Notes: generated by a model from the sequence alone, not told the origin. Shown: positions 9,815 to 23,300, numbered from the stretch's first letter. The stretch is 64,000 nucleotides of DNA from Nymphaea colorata (GCF_008831285.2 NC_045144.1:18553716-18617715), one strand, 5' to 3'. Program-made: numbers and translations.

Positions 9815-10120
9815 ATCTGGTTGATGACAAGAGATGAACAAATTTTTAATTATTTTAATAAAACTGCCTCCACCGATACGACCACACAATTGGCAGTCCC
9901 ACATTGAATTGCAAGAGTTTCAAACAGCTTTTTCATTAATTATTGTGTTCTTGTGCTTAGTTTTATCCCATATGGTTTCCCATGCCCCTCTAATGGGAAA
10001 CTGTAAAGTTCAGTAAACCAAGTAGTACTTAATGTTGGGTGACACTAAAAAGTATTCATTATAGCATCCAAGGAAAGAGCCGAAGCCCCCTACCCCTTGC
10101 CCTCCATCCCTTTAAGGTAC

Positions 10121-10300
10121 CATGCTTATTTCTAGCACCTCCAGGTAGCATCCTCACTATTCTTCAACTTGTATATAGTTTTCATGCCTATTTCTAGCAC
10201 CTCCAGGTAGCATCCTCACTATTCTTCAACTTGTATATAGTTTTTATGTCTATTTCTAGCACCTCCAGGTGGCATCCTCGCTATTTTTCAACTTGCATAT
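10121..10300. repeat. Three-unit tandem repeat, 62-bp period
   Basis: ATTTCTAGCACCTCCAGGTA recurs three times; units start at 10121, 10183 and 10245, exactly 62 bases apart. Units 1 and 2 are nearly identical; unit 3 has several changes. Non-coding. Confidence 0.9.
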
Positions 10301-10984
10301 CCGTGAAACCTTTAGTTCGAGTTTAAAAGCATATAATAAGAAAGGTTGTAAGTTACCTTTACATAACATGCATTAATATTGATTTTTTTTTTGTCTTAAT
10401 TGGAAGTATGAGTGCTAGCTTCAAGGTCTTATGCCCCCTGAGCAAGCGACATCGAGAGTTGGGACCCAAACCAAAAAGAAAAAATATATATTAGTTTATG
10501 CATTGCAGCATTGATTTAGCTAAGTTAAGGAGGATTTGCTGATGACCATGCATTGCAAAAGATCAAGTGGGAAGGAATTGCTTGAGTAAGCTCTTGTTTA
10601 TGTCAACTTCTTGTTAAGCTCTCCTTTTCCTTTTCCTTTGTTCCACAGGCTCACTCAATTTCAAACTCATGGTTTTTAAAATGTTAAGGTCTTCTTTGGT
10701 AGCCCAAAAAAGTACACCTAACATTGACCTTGAAGCCCAGCATTGTTAGGTTTTGAACTCATGACACCCTTTTGTACAAGATGACATCAAGAGCTGTATT
10801 CATACCATGTGGGCAGTTGCCCCCATGAGCTCATTATCAGCATCATCTTATAAAGTATAAATGATGTAGGTATATTAGGAGGGAAATTTGCATGTTTGAT
10901 TAGACTTAGTACACCTAGTAATAATACTAATATAACTCAACTTGTTTTACCAGCCTTAACAAGGATGTCACTATATAGTTAGCT

Positions 10985-11335
10985 TCAGTATATCATATTC
11001 AATTTTTTTGGATTAGGTATTACATAAATATTCAATCAGGCTCGGATTTGATTAAGTTTGGATTTAGTTAAAATAAATATCCTATTTTCAACATCCACAC
11101 GTACTGAAACTTGGGTTTTAATATATAATAATGTGGCCAATTTGGATTCAGTTGTATAGTTAAAAGTCAATTCAGGTTCATGAGTAATGAATTTAAAGCC
11201 GGCTTCATATCATATTCGGATTTCAAATTTAAAATTCAGTTTCAGATATGGTATAGACTTTTCTTGATTTGCATTCAAATCCAAATTTGAATTCGAATAT
11301 ATGAATATCTAATAAATCTAATATGGTAATGATCT
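10985..11335. repeat. Degenerate TCCGAAT-type dispersed repeat (copy 4)
   Basis: Ends with TTGATTTGCATTCAAATCCA and AATTCGAATATATGAATATC, closely matching 3545-3595 in altered form. Non-coding. Confidence 0.45.
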
Positions 11336-11339
11336 TCTA

Positions 11340-12285
11340 CATCCAATTCGAATCTGATCTACTGACATTCCCAAGCCTAAGGAATGTCACCATTATGTAA
11401 GACTGATAAACATAGATATGGCTATTATTTGGCCTAGAAACATAAGATGCACAATGTTCCCTAGGGTTTGCCCTGTGGAATTCTTGGGATGCCCACCTAA
11501 TAGGTTGAAACTTAGTTTTAGTTTTGAAAATACAGTGAATTTGATATACTTGTGCAGAACTGTTTGATATGATCAGATGCAATAACTTGAGATGATTTTA
11601 ACAAGTTATCATTTTCATTGGTTCTCACGTTCTATATAGAAATTATCAATTTGACATGATTATTCTCATAATTTTTGTAATCAAATTAGATCAGTCTGTT
11701 CTTCTAGAATCCTAATATCCTGATATTGTTTTGGAAGGTCTAGTAATATAAAGTTAAGGAGATGCAACCCTTGAAGCTCCCTAATGGAATCATTTCCATT
11801 AATTTATGTCTATAAGTGAACTGTATCCACTTGATAGAAAATTAATGGATATAGCTGCACCTTTGGTTTTTGTTTACTTTATCTAAGTTCCTTGAACAAA
11901 GAATGGGGAAATCAGAACATCACAGCATATTGGGCAACTGATAGGTTGTTCTTTGTGTATAGTGGGCAATCTGAAAGTTGATATCATGTTTGGATTCCAT
12001 GATATTTTTATTAAGAGATTTGACTGAACCCTTTCTTGTTCTAGAAGCCAAATGAGACTTTATGGACCAAAACTTAGAGCATTTCTGCAATTATAAAAAT
12101 GTATTTGGTACAGTTATGTGCTCATAAGTTTCTCTTATTCAAGTTGATTGGAGAAGAAGAGAAGATTTAATTTTTTTTTAAAATATGATTTATTTTTGAA
12201 TTAGCAAAAATTTGGTGCAGTTATGCCATTGTATTGCGAGTTGTGGAAAAATTCTATTTATGGGTTGGAATCATTTTGTAGCAGA
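11340..12285. other. AT-rich intergenic stretch
   Basis: No recognised gene or repeat with clear borders. Confidence 0.45.
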
Positions 12286-12700
12286 ATTGATTCCATCTAA
12301 ACTAACCCTACAAATCACATCCAATTTCCTTTTTATTTTTAAGATTTCTTTTTATATTTCTTGCATCTGCAAATAGATGTAGCAAACTTTTCCCCAGTTA
12401 GTGGCCAACAATTAATTTCTTTAATGCCTCTATATTATATTGGGGGATCTAAACTGTAACACACTATCACTTTCTCATTTAGTATCAAAACCCAACTCAT
12501 TTACTGACTTTCTTGTTTGGACTTGCTTGCTGTTGAATAAACTACACCTCAATTTGGAACTCCTTTTTTCCAAACATTGGACTATCTTTTCTTTCTACTG
12601 CTTTGCAGTTGGAAGGTCCTAATAAGGAATTCCCATTCTCCATATATACAAGAGAAAGTTGTACAGCCCAAAGCAAAGAAAAGAAAGGGTAACCAGTTGT
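12286..12700 (-). repeat. Dispersed repeat family R, inverted partial copy
   Basis: Reverse-complement match to 33270-33690. Shared landmarks are GATTCCATCTAAACT, ATCACATCCAA, TATATTATATTGG, ATCTAAACTGTAACACACT, CAAAACCCAACTCATTTAC, TTTCTACTGCTTTGC and AATAAGGAATTC. No domain is recognisable. Confidence 0.7.
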
Positions 12701-13589
12701 GATTCATCAAAGGATTGAGACAACCAAACAAGTGATAAAGAATTAGGGTTATTCTTGTTTAGGAAAGTAAGCATCAATATATTATTGATTTCCCTAAGCT
12801 CTAAGTTAGGGAAGCACATGCAGAAGGGGTAGGTCAACTATTATCCATTTAATATCATCATAGGACACATGAGAGGTTGCAAGTGGACCGGATTATTTTC
12901 TCATGCTGGTCCGACGGAAGATCGTTCCGGCGGGGTCGATAAGAAAATTTTCTTCCTAGAAGTTGGTTGGATTTGGACAAGAGAATGATGAGATCGGTTG
13001 AATTTGGATTCAAGTTGGATTTTCTTTTATTGAGGAAGAAGGAGTTCAGAGCTGATCCATTTTTTAGTGCTTGGATGTAGTGCTTGGCCTTTTCTTATGG
13101 GAGATATATGAGTGGCAGACAAGGCAAATCCAAAATGCTTTCTGAGTCAGATTCATGTGGATCAGATCCACTAATTGATAGTCAGATATGGGAAGCCGGA
13201 TCTTTAACCCATTTTCAACCACAAACATAAATAGGCAACTAGACTTTATGGCAGTGGCCGAGGAGCCACATGTAGTCTGGTGTGGGCCGTTGCCCGCAGC
13301 AGCCCCTTAAAATTTCTTTATTTTTATACTGGCACCTTTAAATATATATATATATGTATATATACTTCTGGCGAATTTTTATAGCTCTGCCACTGTTTTA
13401 TGGTCGACATATTGTGAGGCTGCCAAATATCTCATTGCACCAATGAACAGTGTCTAATGTAAACCCCAACACCAAGCAGACATCAAACTTTCATATTGGA
13501 TCTGGTGTGTTTGAGTCCTTTCACGGTCCAATTTGTAGGTATGTAGAAGGAATGGATCCTGATCATATGTACCAATCTCGGAGTCCCGT

Positions 13590-13950
13590 TAATTGGATAG
13601 TCTTATATTTGGATTCAGATTCAGATTTACATGTATTAAACTGCAGTGCTGTATCTGAATATGGTTCTTAAAACTACAATTAAATAAGGTTTGATGTTTG
13701 ATTTCCAATCCAAATCTTGATACATCGGAATTTCGATCTGACATATATTATGTATAGTAGTTTTAGCTTCGAACTGCATGGGAATCATTACTAAGAGGTT
13801 TACGGATTCAAACATTTGCATGTCTTGTATATCCACATTGAATAGTAAAGCTTAGATCCAAATTATTCGTCAAGACATTCATCAAAAACCAAATCTGGAT
13901 CCTAATGGATGTTATTTCTCAATTTCGAGTCAGATCCGGTTGTCTATTCA
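13590..13950. repeat. Degenerate TCCGAAT-type dispersed repeat (copy 5)
   Basis: Contains TTATATTTGGATTCAGATTC and AAACCAAATCTGGATCC-type words typical of the family. Non-coding, weakly conserved. Confidence 0.35.
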
Positions 13951-16309
13951 GGTTGCCGACTTGTTTTGGTACTATCGAAATCTGGGTTTAACGTTTAAGA
14001 TAGGTGGGAGGATCCTACTTGAGGACAACTTAAAAGAAAAAAAAGAACATGGCTGCAATTGTCATTAGTAATAAATGGGAGACCAGTTTGTCAATTGCTT
14101 ATAAGACATGGACGAGCTGAAATTGAGTGCTTTGTGCAATTAAGAAGAGGGCTTTAAAAGAATAGAGATGGTAGGAAATGAGACCATCCTTCACAAATTG
14201 GACGGTCAAGATTAAGCAGAGACGGCCAGTTGCGAATCTGCACCCGTCCGTTTCACGACCGTTGATCTTCTCCGGAACAGTTGACGGAATGTAAGAACCG
14301 AGGAATTTATTCAATGCGAGCGATTCGCAGGTGAACGTTAGAATGTCCCGTCAATTAAGGTCGACCGGCCTGGACTTCCAATCGGGTCACGGGTTTCCGT
14401 GCAGTGATAATGGATCGGATCCAAGGAGTCGATTTGTGATCATTTTAGGTTATGTTATGATTTTTAAATGCATGTTATGATTTAAAAAACAAATTAATCT
14501 TGCCCCTATAAAAATTCCAAAAGTATGGACGGCCCTTGTGAAAAAAAAATTCAGAAAACTTTTCAATTTTTTAAACAAGAACAGCTTATCTTGTTACACT
14601 AGATGGACCACAGTGTAGCCATGTTTGGTCTTCCATCAAACACAAAAGCCCAAAGTGGTTGTTGAGAAATGCATATTTTCAGACAAACTGAGGTGAGGTG
14701 GATGTGCATTGGATAGGCCAATATTATGCGCCCACCTGTTAGGGACTTAGGACCATTTGGTTTCCGCGGAGAGCGCGGATTTTCCGATGGTGCCGAACCA
14801 TGTGATATCGAAAAATTAGGATTCCTTGTGATTTTCAGTAACATAGTTAGATCCCAAACCCCATCTTAAACGTTAATTTGTTTATAATATGGAAATGAGA
14901 ACACATTCTTAAATCTCTTAACAATCAATATCTCAGTTCCATCCCATAGACATTAGAATATCATAAATTTATTAAGATGTGACATATTCATATCTTTAAA
15001 GTAGAGCTGTGGTAGTTGTGCTTGTAAACACTTCACTTTCAAAGTTTAGTTTTATATTGTGAAATCTAAGTCTTTAAGAGTTCAAAAATAAGGTTGTTAA
15101 GTAGTTGGTTGTCTCGGTTCTTATCTTTCTTAAACAAGTTGAAACTGAAACTACAAAGAAAAAAAGGTTGGAATTAAAGTTTGGGTTGCCTCCTCATATA
15201 TGTCTCTCAAGCATGTTCTCTACAAATCTAATTATTATATAGAAAGACGCAAATTTATGAAAATAAAAGAAAAATCATGAAAATGCAACGAAGAAGTTGA
15301 ATTTTATAATTGAGAAACTAAGACCGCGTCTTCAAAAATCTATAAAAATCAAATTTACTCGATTGGGCAACCTGTCAACTCAGACATTTCCCACAGTAAT
15401 ATATATAGTTGTTGGGAGCAAGGCCCAAATCTTTATTCACAAAGAACGAGACACATAAACTTAGAAATCTTACATTAACAATGCTTCAAAAGCAAAACCC
15501 ATCCGATGGAAGATAAAAAGTGAGAAACATGATTGAACATAATGGACTGTCTTGACAGTACTGCATCTCCTTCCCACGTGCCTTGGTTCTTGTTTGTTTA
15601 CTCAACTTCAATTGTTACACAGTTTTGTTCTACACTCTTACTCTTTTACTCCTTTGCAACAGACAAAAAAAGCGTCGACTATAAAAATCCAATTCCTAAC
15701 GTCTCATCAAATTATAATACGCATACATGCATATGTCCACAATTTTTTAACTTTTGAGGAAGAACCTTTTACAGGTTACTCTAGTTGAATCTTGTGACCT
15801 TGACAGCATTTTACATTATTATTATGATCACCAATCTGAAAAGAAAAATAAAAGATATCATTTGGGCAGTTTATTTAGGGATGGACCAAATAATTCAACT
15901 TTAAATTTGGGTAGGGCAAAACTGAACCTAGTTAAAAAAAATACATTAAACAACTAATTTTTTTTATTTTTTTAATATTACTTTTTTTTCCAACTAGTTC
16001 GGGGCGGGCCACGGCCTAGGCGGCCCCTACATTTGGGGCTTATGTGAATCATAAAAAGTTAACCGGCATCTTGAGCTGCCCTGGACCTAGTTGGATCAAG
16101 AAGAGGCCTGCGGGCCCTGAACTTCTTTTTCCAAGGAAGAAGCACTGAATGAATAAATATGTGTCGGTGAGATAGAGTTATCCAGAATGATTTAATGTAA
16201 GGTGTGTGTAACTGACTTGGCAGAGTATTCGGACCCACCTCGTGGTGGTTTTCTTTTTTATGCAACCACCCTTATATAGTTGAAGAACGGGTTGTAAGAG
16301 AGGGTTATG
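13951..16309. other. Gene-poor intergenic stretch
   Basis: Contains fragments of TGGCTCTGCC-type repeats (about 14490-14590 and 15890-16045) but no supported gene. Frames of 60-80 codons here show no family features. Confidence 0.45.
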
Positions 16310-16480
16310 AATAGGGCTGTGCAATGAGTCGAGTGAGTCAGCTTGAGTTTGACTCAAACTTGGTTTTCAAAACTTGATTATAAACTAGTCGAACTCGAGT
16401 TCAAATATAGAGCTGAAATGTTAAATGGGTCGAGGTCGAATTGTAAGAACTCGAATTGGCTCGAGTGCATAATCAATGCT
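16310..16480. repeat. GAGTCGAG/CTCGAGC dispersed repeat (copy 2)
   Basis: Starts GGGCTGTGCAATGAGTCGAG and continues with TTGAGTTTGACTC and AACTCGAGTTC. Related to 5700-5890 and 36820-36935. Confidence 0.45.
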
Positions 16481-17539
16481 GAAATAAAATGAGAGAATAG
16501 TTAAACGAGTAGCAACTAAACAAGTTGCTAAATGAAAAAATCAGACAAGGTCTCCCTTATTTGGATCAAAATCGGGTCCAGTAATCCAGTCTTATTTACA
16601 AGATCCACAGTACTTTGGATCTAGAACCGCTTATGATGATGATTTACTGTGTCCACGAGAACCGAACCCGCATCGGCTATGAGAAACAGAATTTAGTGGA
16701 AAACCCAACAGCCACTAGAACCCAATTATTAAGCACATGATCTTTTCTAGTCTGTGGGTATGGAGCTGCCCCGTGGGTCCCGGTTCCCGATCCCAAAGTT
16801 GATGACTATAATAATAGATCGGTAGATCTGCTTTTCCTAGATTAATAGAAGTAAACCAGAATTTTAAACTAAAGTAGATGATGCAGATCCCTCGGTTTGA
16901 TTTCAGATCCAAAATCCGGATACCATTTTCTTTTCATATGGGACTGAAGGGATGGATTCGCCCTCAAACTGGATCCATATTCCGGTGGACGTTTTGGTTA
17001 GGGCTTGCTACAGTCACCTATTTTAACGGGTCTAAAGGCACCCCATATGACCCGGATCCAAGTTCAATCCAATACCATAAAGGATCCAATTATATTTACT
17101 AGTTCGGATTTAAGGCCTCAGTTTCGAATTTGGATAATCCAAGGTCCGGGTCTGTATTCGAAATAAGGCGTTTCGTGGGCATCAGGAGGTCAAAGTTGTC
17201 CTTTTCTGTAGGTTAGGTCAGCGGTGGATAGAGCTGTAATTTCAGCCTTCGTCTGTGCTCGTCCTTTCCATGCAGAAGTCGAGAAGGTCGTGTAATAATA
17301 ATGTAAGAAAATTACCATAAGACCCTACCGTTCTCAGCTAATGACAATTCGTGAACAGTTCTGACTCACTCATAGAAGGTGCCGGATCCGGAAGGATCCG
17401 AGTCTCTGAGAGCGACTCTCTTCAAACGAGACGCTCGTCAGTGCTGCTGGGACCCCGCAGTTACGGATCAACAGCCCAAACCGGGCGACCCACCTGGGCC
17501 CGATATCGTCTTTCACCGGCCGTTCAAATGCCCACTTGT

Positions 17540-17930
17540 CTACGGTTCCGATTTGGTTTGAACTTAAATCCTAAAGATTTGAGATTTAAGATCCATACAT
17601 TTATGAGTAGTTGTGCTAACTGGATTTGTTGTGAATGGGTAAAATATTTAAATGGATAAATTTAAAAAATATTTAAAAGGTGATGCATGGCCACATAATG
17701 GAATTGGTTTACTATGCATTTTCTTTAGTATGTCTAGAAATTTTTGCATCAATGGATACAAATCCTTTTTTTTTTTTTTGCATCCAAATGTTAGGTCTAT
17801 GGATTAGAGTTGGATTGGATATAATTATAATTGGGATTCAAATTCGAATATATCAAAATATATTCAAATTTTTATGCATATCGATTAAAATTTCCGGACT
17901 AGTAATCTGTATGTAGTAATTAAATGCGAC
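17540..17930. repeat. Degenerate TCCGAAT-type dispersed repeat (copy 6)
   Basis: GGGATTCAAATTCGAATATA and related words; non-coding and weakly conserved. Confidence 0.35.
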
Positions 17931-18669
17931 TTTGTTATCTAAGTAGCTACTTGAAAAGAAAAAATAGGTGAGGCTTGTATCTGAAATTATAACTAAAAGG
18001 CAAGCTCTGGAAATGGAAATTCCCTCCTTTAGGAACATGTTCCGATACGTTTCCGGCACTAGAGAAGCATACGATTCGGCGAAGGACGGTGAATTTTACG
18101 AGGCTGCCATTGGCGCATCACCGGCCGGCGACGCTTCCAGCCTTCTGCCAAGTGCCAAGCCAGAAGCACCGTCCCTCCCTTCTTTTCTGTAGACGAAAAA
18201 ACCCTTCGATAAAACCCTTAATTCCTGGAAGCCCTCGACTCGCACCGTCACGTCAATTCTCGAAAGATGAGGCACATTTCGTTCGCGCCAACGGACCGTT
18301 CGTGGACCGGATTGACATAAATACCCCCCAAGAGGCGAATGGAGTACCTTAGGGGTATTATCGTCTAAGAAATTAATGGGACCCGCAGAAGCGGGCCCCG
18401 CGAGGAAAGGCTGAGGATTTTTCCCTTCGCGGCTTCCTCACTCACGGGGCCCCTCGGTAGATGAAGCAGAAGCTCTCCACAGAGATGCTGCCTCCGCCAT
18501 TCCCCCTCTGCTTCGGACAGACCACCAGAGGGAAAGAGCAGAGAGAGGCACTGCTGCTGCATCTGACGGCGAGTCACCTCTTATAGAAGGCAGTCAAGGA
18601 AGAAGAAGAAGAAGATCCTTTTTTTTTTTCTTTTTCAGTTTTGGTTAGTTCCGGAAGTGGCCGGACGAC
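17931..18669. other. Upstream region and leader of the ARM-repeat gene
   Basis: GC content rises from about 18050 toward the ATG at 18670. No unambiguous TATA box is visible close to the gene; CATAAATA at about 18316 is a distant candidate. A GAAGAAGAAG tract and a T run precede the start codon. Confidence 0.4.
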
Positions 18670-20352
18670 ATGGGAGCCGCGGAGGAAGGAGGGGAGAGCA
18701 GCCTCCGGCGGTCGAGGTCACTCCTGGCGTCCCTCCGGGAGCGGACGGCTGTCATACGGCCGTTCAGAGCCAAGTGGGCCTCCGTTAACCGGATCCTCGA
18801 CCAGCTCCCGTCCCAGCTGGATGACCTCGCTGACTTCCCCCGTTCTGGCGAGAATCCGCTGTGCGCGCAGCTTCTCCGCTCCCTCGCCGACGCTTTGGCG
18901 GAGACGCTATCCCTAGCTTGTGCCTGTGATGGGGACTCCACGGGTTCTGGCGTAGGGAAGCTGCGGATGCAGAGCGATATCGATGCTGCGGCGATGAAGC
19001 TCGGCCGGCTCCTCCGCGACTGCGAGCTCCTGCTGGGGAGTGGCGTCCTCCGGGAGGAGCAGGACACCGGTGAGCATCCCGCGAGGTCTCGCAGAGAGGC
19101 CTTACGGCACGATGCGCGGACGCTGATCGCCCGGTTGCAGATTGGCGACCCGGCGGCCAGGGTGGCGGCGCTCGATTCGCTCCTAGCACTGGTCGGCGAC
19201 GAGGACAAGAACGTCCTGGTCGCCGTCGCTCAGGGGGCCGTTCCCGTGCTCGCACGGCTGCTTGACTCGGCCACTGGCTCGTCGGAGCTACGAGAAGGGG
19301 CCGTCTCCGCAATCGCGAGGATCTCGCAGGTGGAGGGATGCAGGCACGCGCTTGTGGTCGAGGGTGTCCTGGGGAACCTCATTCGGATCGTTGAGTCCGC
19401 CGGCGGGGTGGCCCGCGAGCGAGCGTGCGTCGCTCTCGAGACGCTGACTGCTGCGTCGCCGGAAAACGCCAGAGCCGTCGGGACGAGACCCGGAGTAGCG
19501 GCGCTAGTGGAAATCTGCCAAATAGGGACGCCGAGCGCGCAGGCGCTCGCAGCCGGGGTACTCCGAAACGTCGCCGGCGTACGAAGGGGGCTCGCCGAGG
19601 ACGATGATCGCCTCGTACCGGCGCTTGTGACTCTCGTGAATTCCGGCACGCTCGCGGCGCGGGAGAACGCGGCGGAGTGCCTCGTGAACCTGGCAATGGA
19701 CGACGAGGCGGTGAGGCTCGACGTGGTCCGGGAGGGCGGGGTACAGTTCCTCCGTAGCTTCTGGGACGGCGCTTCCACCGCTCGATCACAGGAGATTGCG
19801 GTCAGGATCCTCCGGAGCTTCGCAGACCACATCCCCCTCGCCGCTTCCGGCTTCGGCCCCCGCCTCGCTGACGCTCTCAACTCTTCGGCTGCCTCTGTTC
19901 GGGCAGAGGCCGCAGAAACTATAGCTCAATGGGCGTCGCCGGCAGGTCCATCCGACGATTACTCGGCCGCAAAGGTGTTTGGCGAGGCGAATTGCGTAGC
20001 TCCCCTGGTCCGGATGCTCGAGGGGAAGGTCTTAAAGGAGAGGGAGGCTGCCGTCAAGGCGCTTGCGGCGTTGGTTGGGTTCGCCCCAAACCGCCGGATT
20101 CTCAAGAAGGAGGAGAAGGGGGTCACTGGAGTCGTGCAGATTCTGGACCCTTCCATCAAGGACTTAGATAAAAAATGGGCAATCGCTGTGCTGACGTCGT
20201 TGTCTAAGTCGGGCAAATGCCGGAAGCAGATGGTGGATGCCGGTGCCATCGTCTACCTGCAGAAGCTCGCCGCCGCGGAGGTTACTGGAGCTAGGAAGCT
20301 TCTCGAGTGCTTGAATAGAGGGAAGCTGTGGAACGTGTTCGTGAGAACGTGA
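18670..20352 (+). CDS. ARM-repeat superfamily protein, 560 residues, intronless
   Basis: A plant armadillo-repeat protein of the kind related to U-box ARM proteins but without a U-box. Such proteins act as protein-binding scaffolds; the partner here cannot be inferred. Residues about 1-130 form a helical N-terminal region (LRRSRSLLASLRERTAVIRP, then LDQLPSQLDDL) typical of this subgroup. Residues about 140-550 hold tandem ARM repeats with recurrent motifs: VAVAQGAVPVLARLL, LREGAVSAIARIS, ACVALETLTAASPENAR, LAAGVLRNVAG, ARENAAECLVNLAMD and AIAVLTSLSKSGKCRKQMVD. The frame is uninterrupted, ends GKLWNVFVRT and is followed by stop TGA. It is markedly GC-rich, especially at third codon positions, against AT-rich surroundings, which creates long antisense shadow frames. 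AATAAG at 20505 is a possible poly(A) signal. The family is certain; the exact function is not. Confidence 0.95.
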   Translation: MGAAEEGGESSLRRSRSLLASLRERTAVIRPFRAKWASVNRILDQLPSQLDDLADFPRSGENPLCAQLLRSLADALAETLSLACACDGDSTGSGVGKLRMQSDIDAAAMKLGRLLRDCELLLGSGVLREEQDTGEHPARSRREALRHDARTLIARLQIGDPAARVAALDSLLALVGDEDKNVLVAVAQGAVPVLARLLDSATGSSELREGAVSAIARISQVEGCRHALVVEGVLGNLIRIVESAGGVARERACVALETLTAASPENARAVGTRPGVAALVEICQIGTPSAQALAAGVLRNVAGVRRGLAEDDDRLVPALVTLVNSGTLAARENAAECLVNLAMDDEAVRLDVVREGGVQFLRSFWDGASTARSQEIAVRILRSFADHIPLAASGFGPRLADALNSSAASVRAEAAETIAQWASPAGPSDDYSAAKVFGEANCVAPLVRMLEGKVLKEREAAVKALAALVGFAPNRRILKKEEKGVTGVVQILDPSIKDLDKKWAIAVLTSLSKSGKCRKQMVDAGAIVYLQKLAAAEVTGARKLLECLNRGKLWNVFVRT

Positions 20353-23300
20353 ACAATGGAATTCGGCTTTTCCGGCGCCGTCCTCGTCTTCTGTTTCAAC
20401 AATTGAGAATCTCTATGTACTGTTATATGTATGTATAGCTTACTGCATTCTCTTCCTCACTCTTACCTTCTCCTCCTCCGTTTCTCTTCTCTACCGTTTA
20501 TTGTAATAAGCATTTTCAGAGGGAGAGAACTTGAGGCAAATGGGAAAATTAAAGTTATTTGTTTGATTGCTGCTGTTGTATATTTGGTTTGTTTAACTTA
20601 ATCGAAGAGTTTCTTCTTGTGATCTTAACTCGTTTTCCCCTTATTTGATCATGATCTTCTTCTTCCTTCTTCGTTGGGAACATCTTTCCTTTAACATGCT
20701 GTTGTGCATTTGTACTTTTGCTTGGAAACAGTCTCCGAATTATCCCGTATTTGACTTCTGAAATTTGCATGGAACTCCTAAACTAAACAAATCTTCATGT
20801 TACATGCATGAGAATGAAGAGTTGCATTAAAGAATTCCGGTAGTTGCAGCTTTAAGTTTCTTCAAGCCGAAGCAGAAACACCAGTATCAGGCTTTGCCTA
20901 TGTACTTGAGAATCTTTTGTGTTTATTTTTCTGATATTTCCCTTATAAAACCAGAGAATTAGCACCCATACTTCTTTGTTTGGTGTTTACATGGTTCTCC
21001 AGTTCGAATCCTGCAGGTGATGAATAATCTGTTTAGCAGGTTTGTTCTTGTTAACTTCAGGCAAATCCCCATTTGCCGACACTCTTCCAAGTTACATATT
21101 TTCTTCGTCAAATCAAGAAACTTGGAAAAGTCTCCTCTCAGATATCAATGGTTGAGAGTCTTAAAAGAAGGGTTGTCTGGAAGCGGAGCCCCGTACCAAG
21201 CTGGCTGTCATAGGCTGTAAGTGTGGTACTATTGAGCTCCATAATGCAACTCTCCAGCATTTCACGCTCTTGTGGCTAAGTGGGTGCTCCACGATCAGGA
21301 TGTTGGGGGCTAAATCTGGTTCTTGAGTGGCTGAGCCATGCCATCTTCTCCATACATCTCTCAGAATCACGAATGAATGCGACAAATCTAGGAGACAAAA
21401 GCCAGTGGTCTGTCTGGTTCACTTGTTCTTTGATCATAAGTATTTTTTCCAATGTGGAAAAGCTAAAGAAAAGGGGACTTTCATGAGCAATTTACCAGCT
21501 GTTTAGGGTCCACAAAGACCCACCATTCTCTGATGCCTTTAATGAAAAAGGTTCAGCCTTTTTCATCCCTGAAGCGGCATGACAAGCATAGAAAGATTCT
21601 TCTTCCATCTCTTCAATGCTAGTGCCCTTCGGTTCCTATTTATCTATTAGTGACTTCCTGCATCTTCATGCTGCTGATTTGTCTGATAGCATTTGATGCT
21701 GCTTTGGTCGATTTTGTAGATCTGCTTGTAATGGGATTTGTTCTTTTCACAGCATTGCTTTTCACGTAGTCGGCACAAGCCTTGTCCATTTAGAATGGCA
21801 CAGTGTTCTGCAACCTTTTCTGCAGAATCATCTGTTTGGGAGTCCTGATTGAAATTCTGCCCACAAACAAACAAATGAGTAAACCAAACAGTATAGTTTA
21901 TAGATTGACGGTGGTACAGATTTTAATAAATTAAGGTTCTGAGCTTTCTGTCTGTGAATGGATCTCTGCATCTACTGCATATCCACGCCTCGAGTCTTCT
22001 CTTTTACCTCTTCTTTTTCGTGGTTTCTTTTTCTCTGATGGGTCACATTCTCACATCCTCATTTAGTTTTAGTTGCTTTCATGGACGGCAGCAGAAAGTT
22101 GAAAAGACAGAAGGAAAGGCCATGGGGCAGGTTTAGGACCTAAGCATGATAAAAAACGAAGTTATTCAACGCTTTTGACTTGGTCACTGATCCGTCCCGC
22201 AACTATTTGAGAAAAAGATGAACAAAATCATCTTTATAAGTGCAATGTCAAAGGTAGGTCAAGGTTATTAACATGGCGATGAAAATTTTTTGAGAAAAGT
22301 AGCTAGGCGGGTAAGTTTTTGGTTGGGTTTTCTTACATCTCTGTCTTTCTCTCTCTAAAATTATTGGTTGTTTTAGTTTGTCATTTTCATAGTCTTCTTT
22401 CTATAATCAGTGGCGGTTCTTGACTTGTCATCAATGCATCGCCACCGTAGACCTAATTGCCACCCACTGAAAATTATTGCATTAAAAACCAGTTGGTCCG
22501 TCGAAGGATCCTGTGCATGCAGACGCCACCGAAGGACCATCACCCTTCTGCGCACTTATTAAAAACTTTTTCTCACACAGTCTCTCTCTCTTCCTCTGAC
22601 CTGCAGTCTCTCTCTCTCTCTCTCTAGAACCAGTCTTGTATTGGGGCTTGTTTTTCCACCTCCTTTTTCTCTTTCTTATTTTTATAGGACTGGTTTTCCA
22701 CCTCATTTTTCTCACTATGTTTTCTTTTCCCCCTCCTTTTCTTCTTATTTCCTCGCTACAACCATCCTTCTCACCCCTTAAATGGATGAATCTTAGGGAT
22801 GAGCAATGATCTGAAAATTCAGTCTAAAAGATGAGATTCATTTACTTTTATATACACACACACACACACACATTATTTGTAAAAAGCAGGTCCATTCTTT
22901 CTTTCGTGAAGGAAAAGTAAGGGAACCTTCTTGTAATAAACAATCACTTCGTCATATTTTTTGAAAATAAAATGACGAATTTTAATTTATCAAATTTTGA
23001 TGAACTATGATAATTCTTCTTGTATGCTAAAAGAAAGTGATTTAAAAAATCAACTATGTAGATCACATGTATCAAGTTGTTTTGACCATATGATCGATTA
23101 CATCAAGCATGAGGTGTATGTATATATAATAAACTATAACCCTTGAATAACTTCATCAAATTTTCAACTTCAAAAAACACATAAGATGATTTGAGATCAC
23201 GAAGGATCTCAGGTCCAAAGATTTAAGGATTTAAGGTCAGAACACCCTACCCATCCATAGATCTAAGGCTTTGGCACATAAAGGTCCTCATTTCTATATA

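Noticed and set aside
18645-19880. Long antisense and alternative-frame ORFs over the ARM gene
   Set aside because: They are by-products of the GC-rich codon use of the real gene on the plus strand.
21000-21030. AGTTCGAATCC as the T-arm of a tRNA gene
   Set aside because: No acceptor, D or anticodon arms can be drawn around it.
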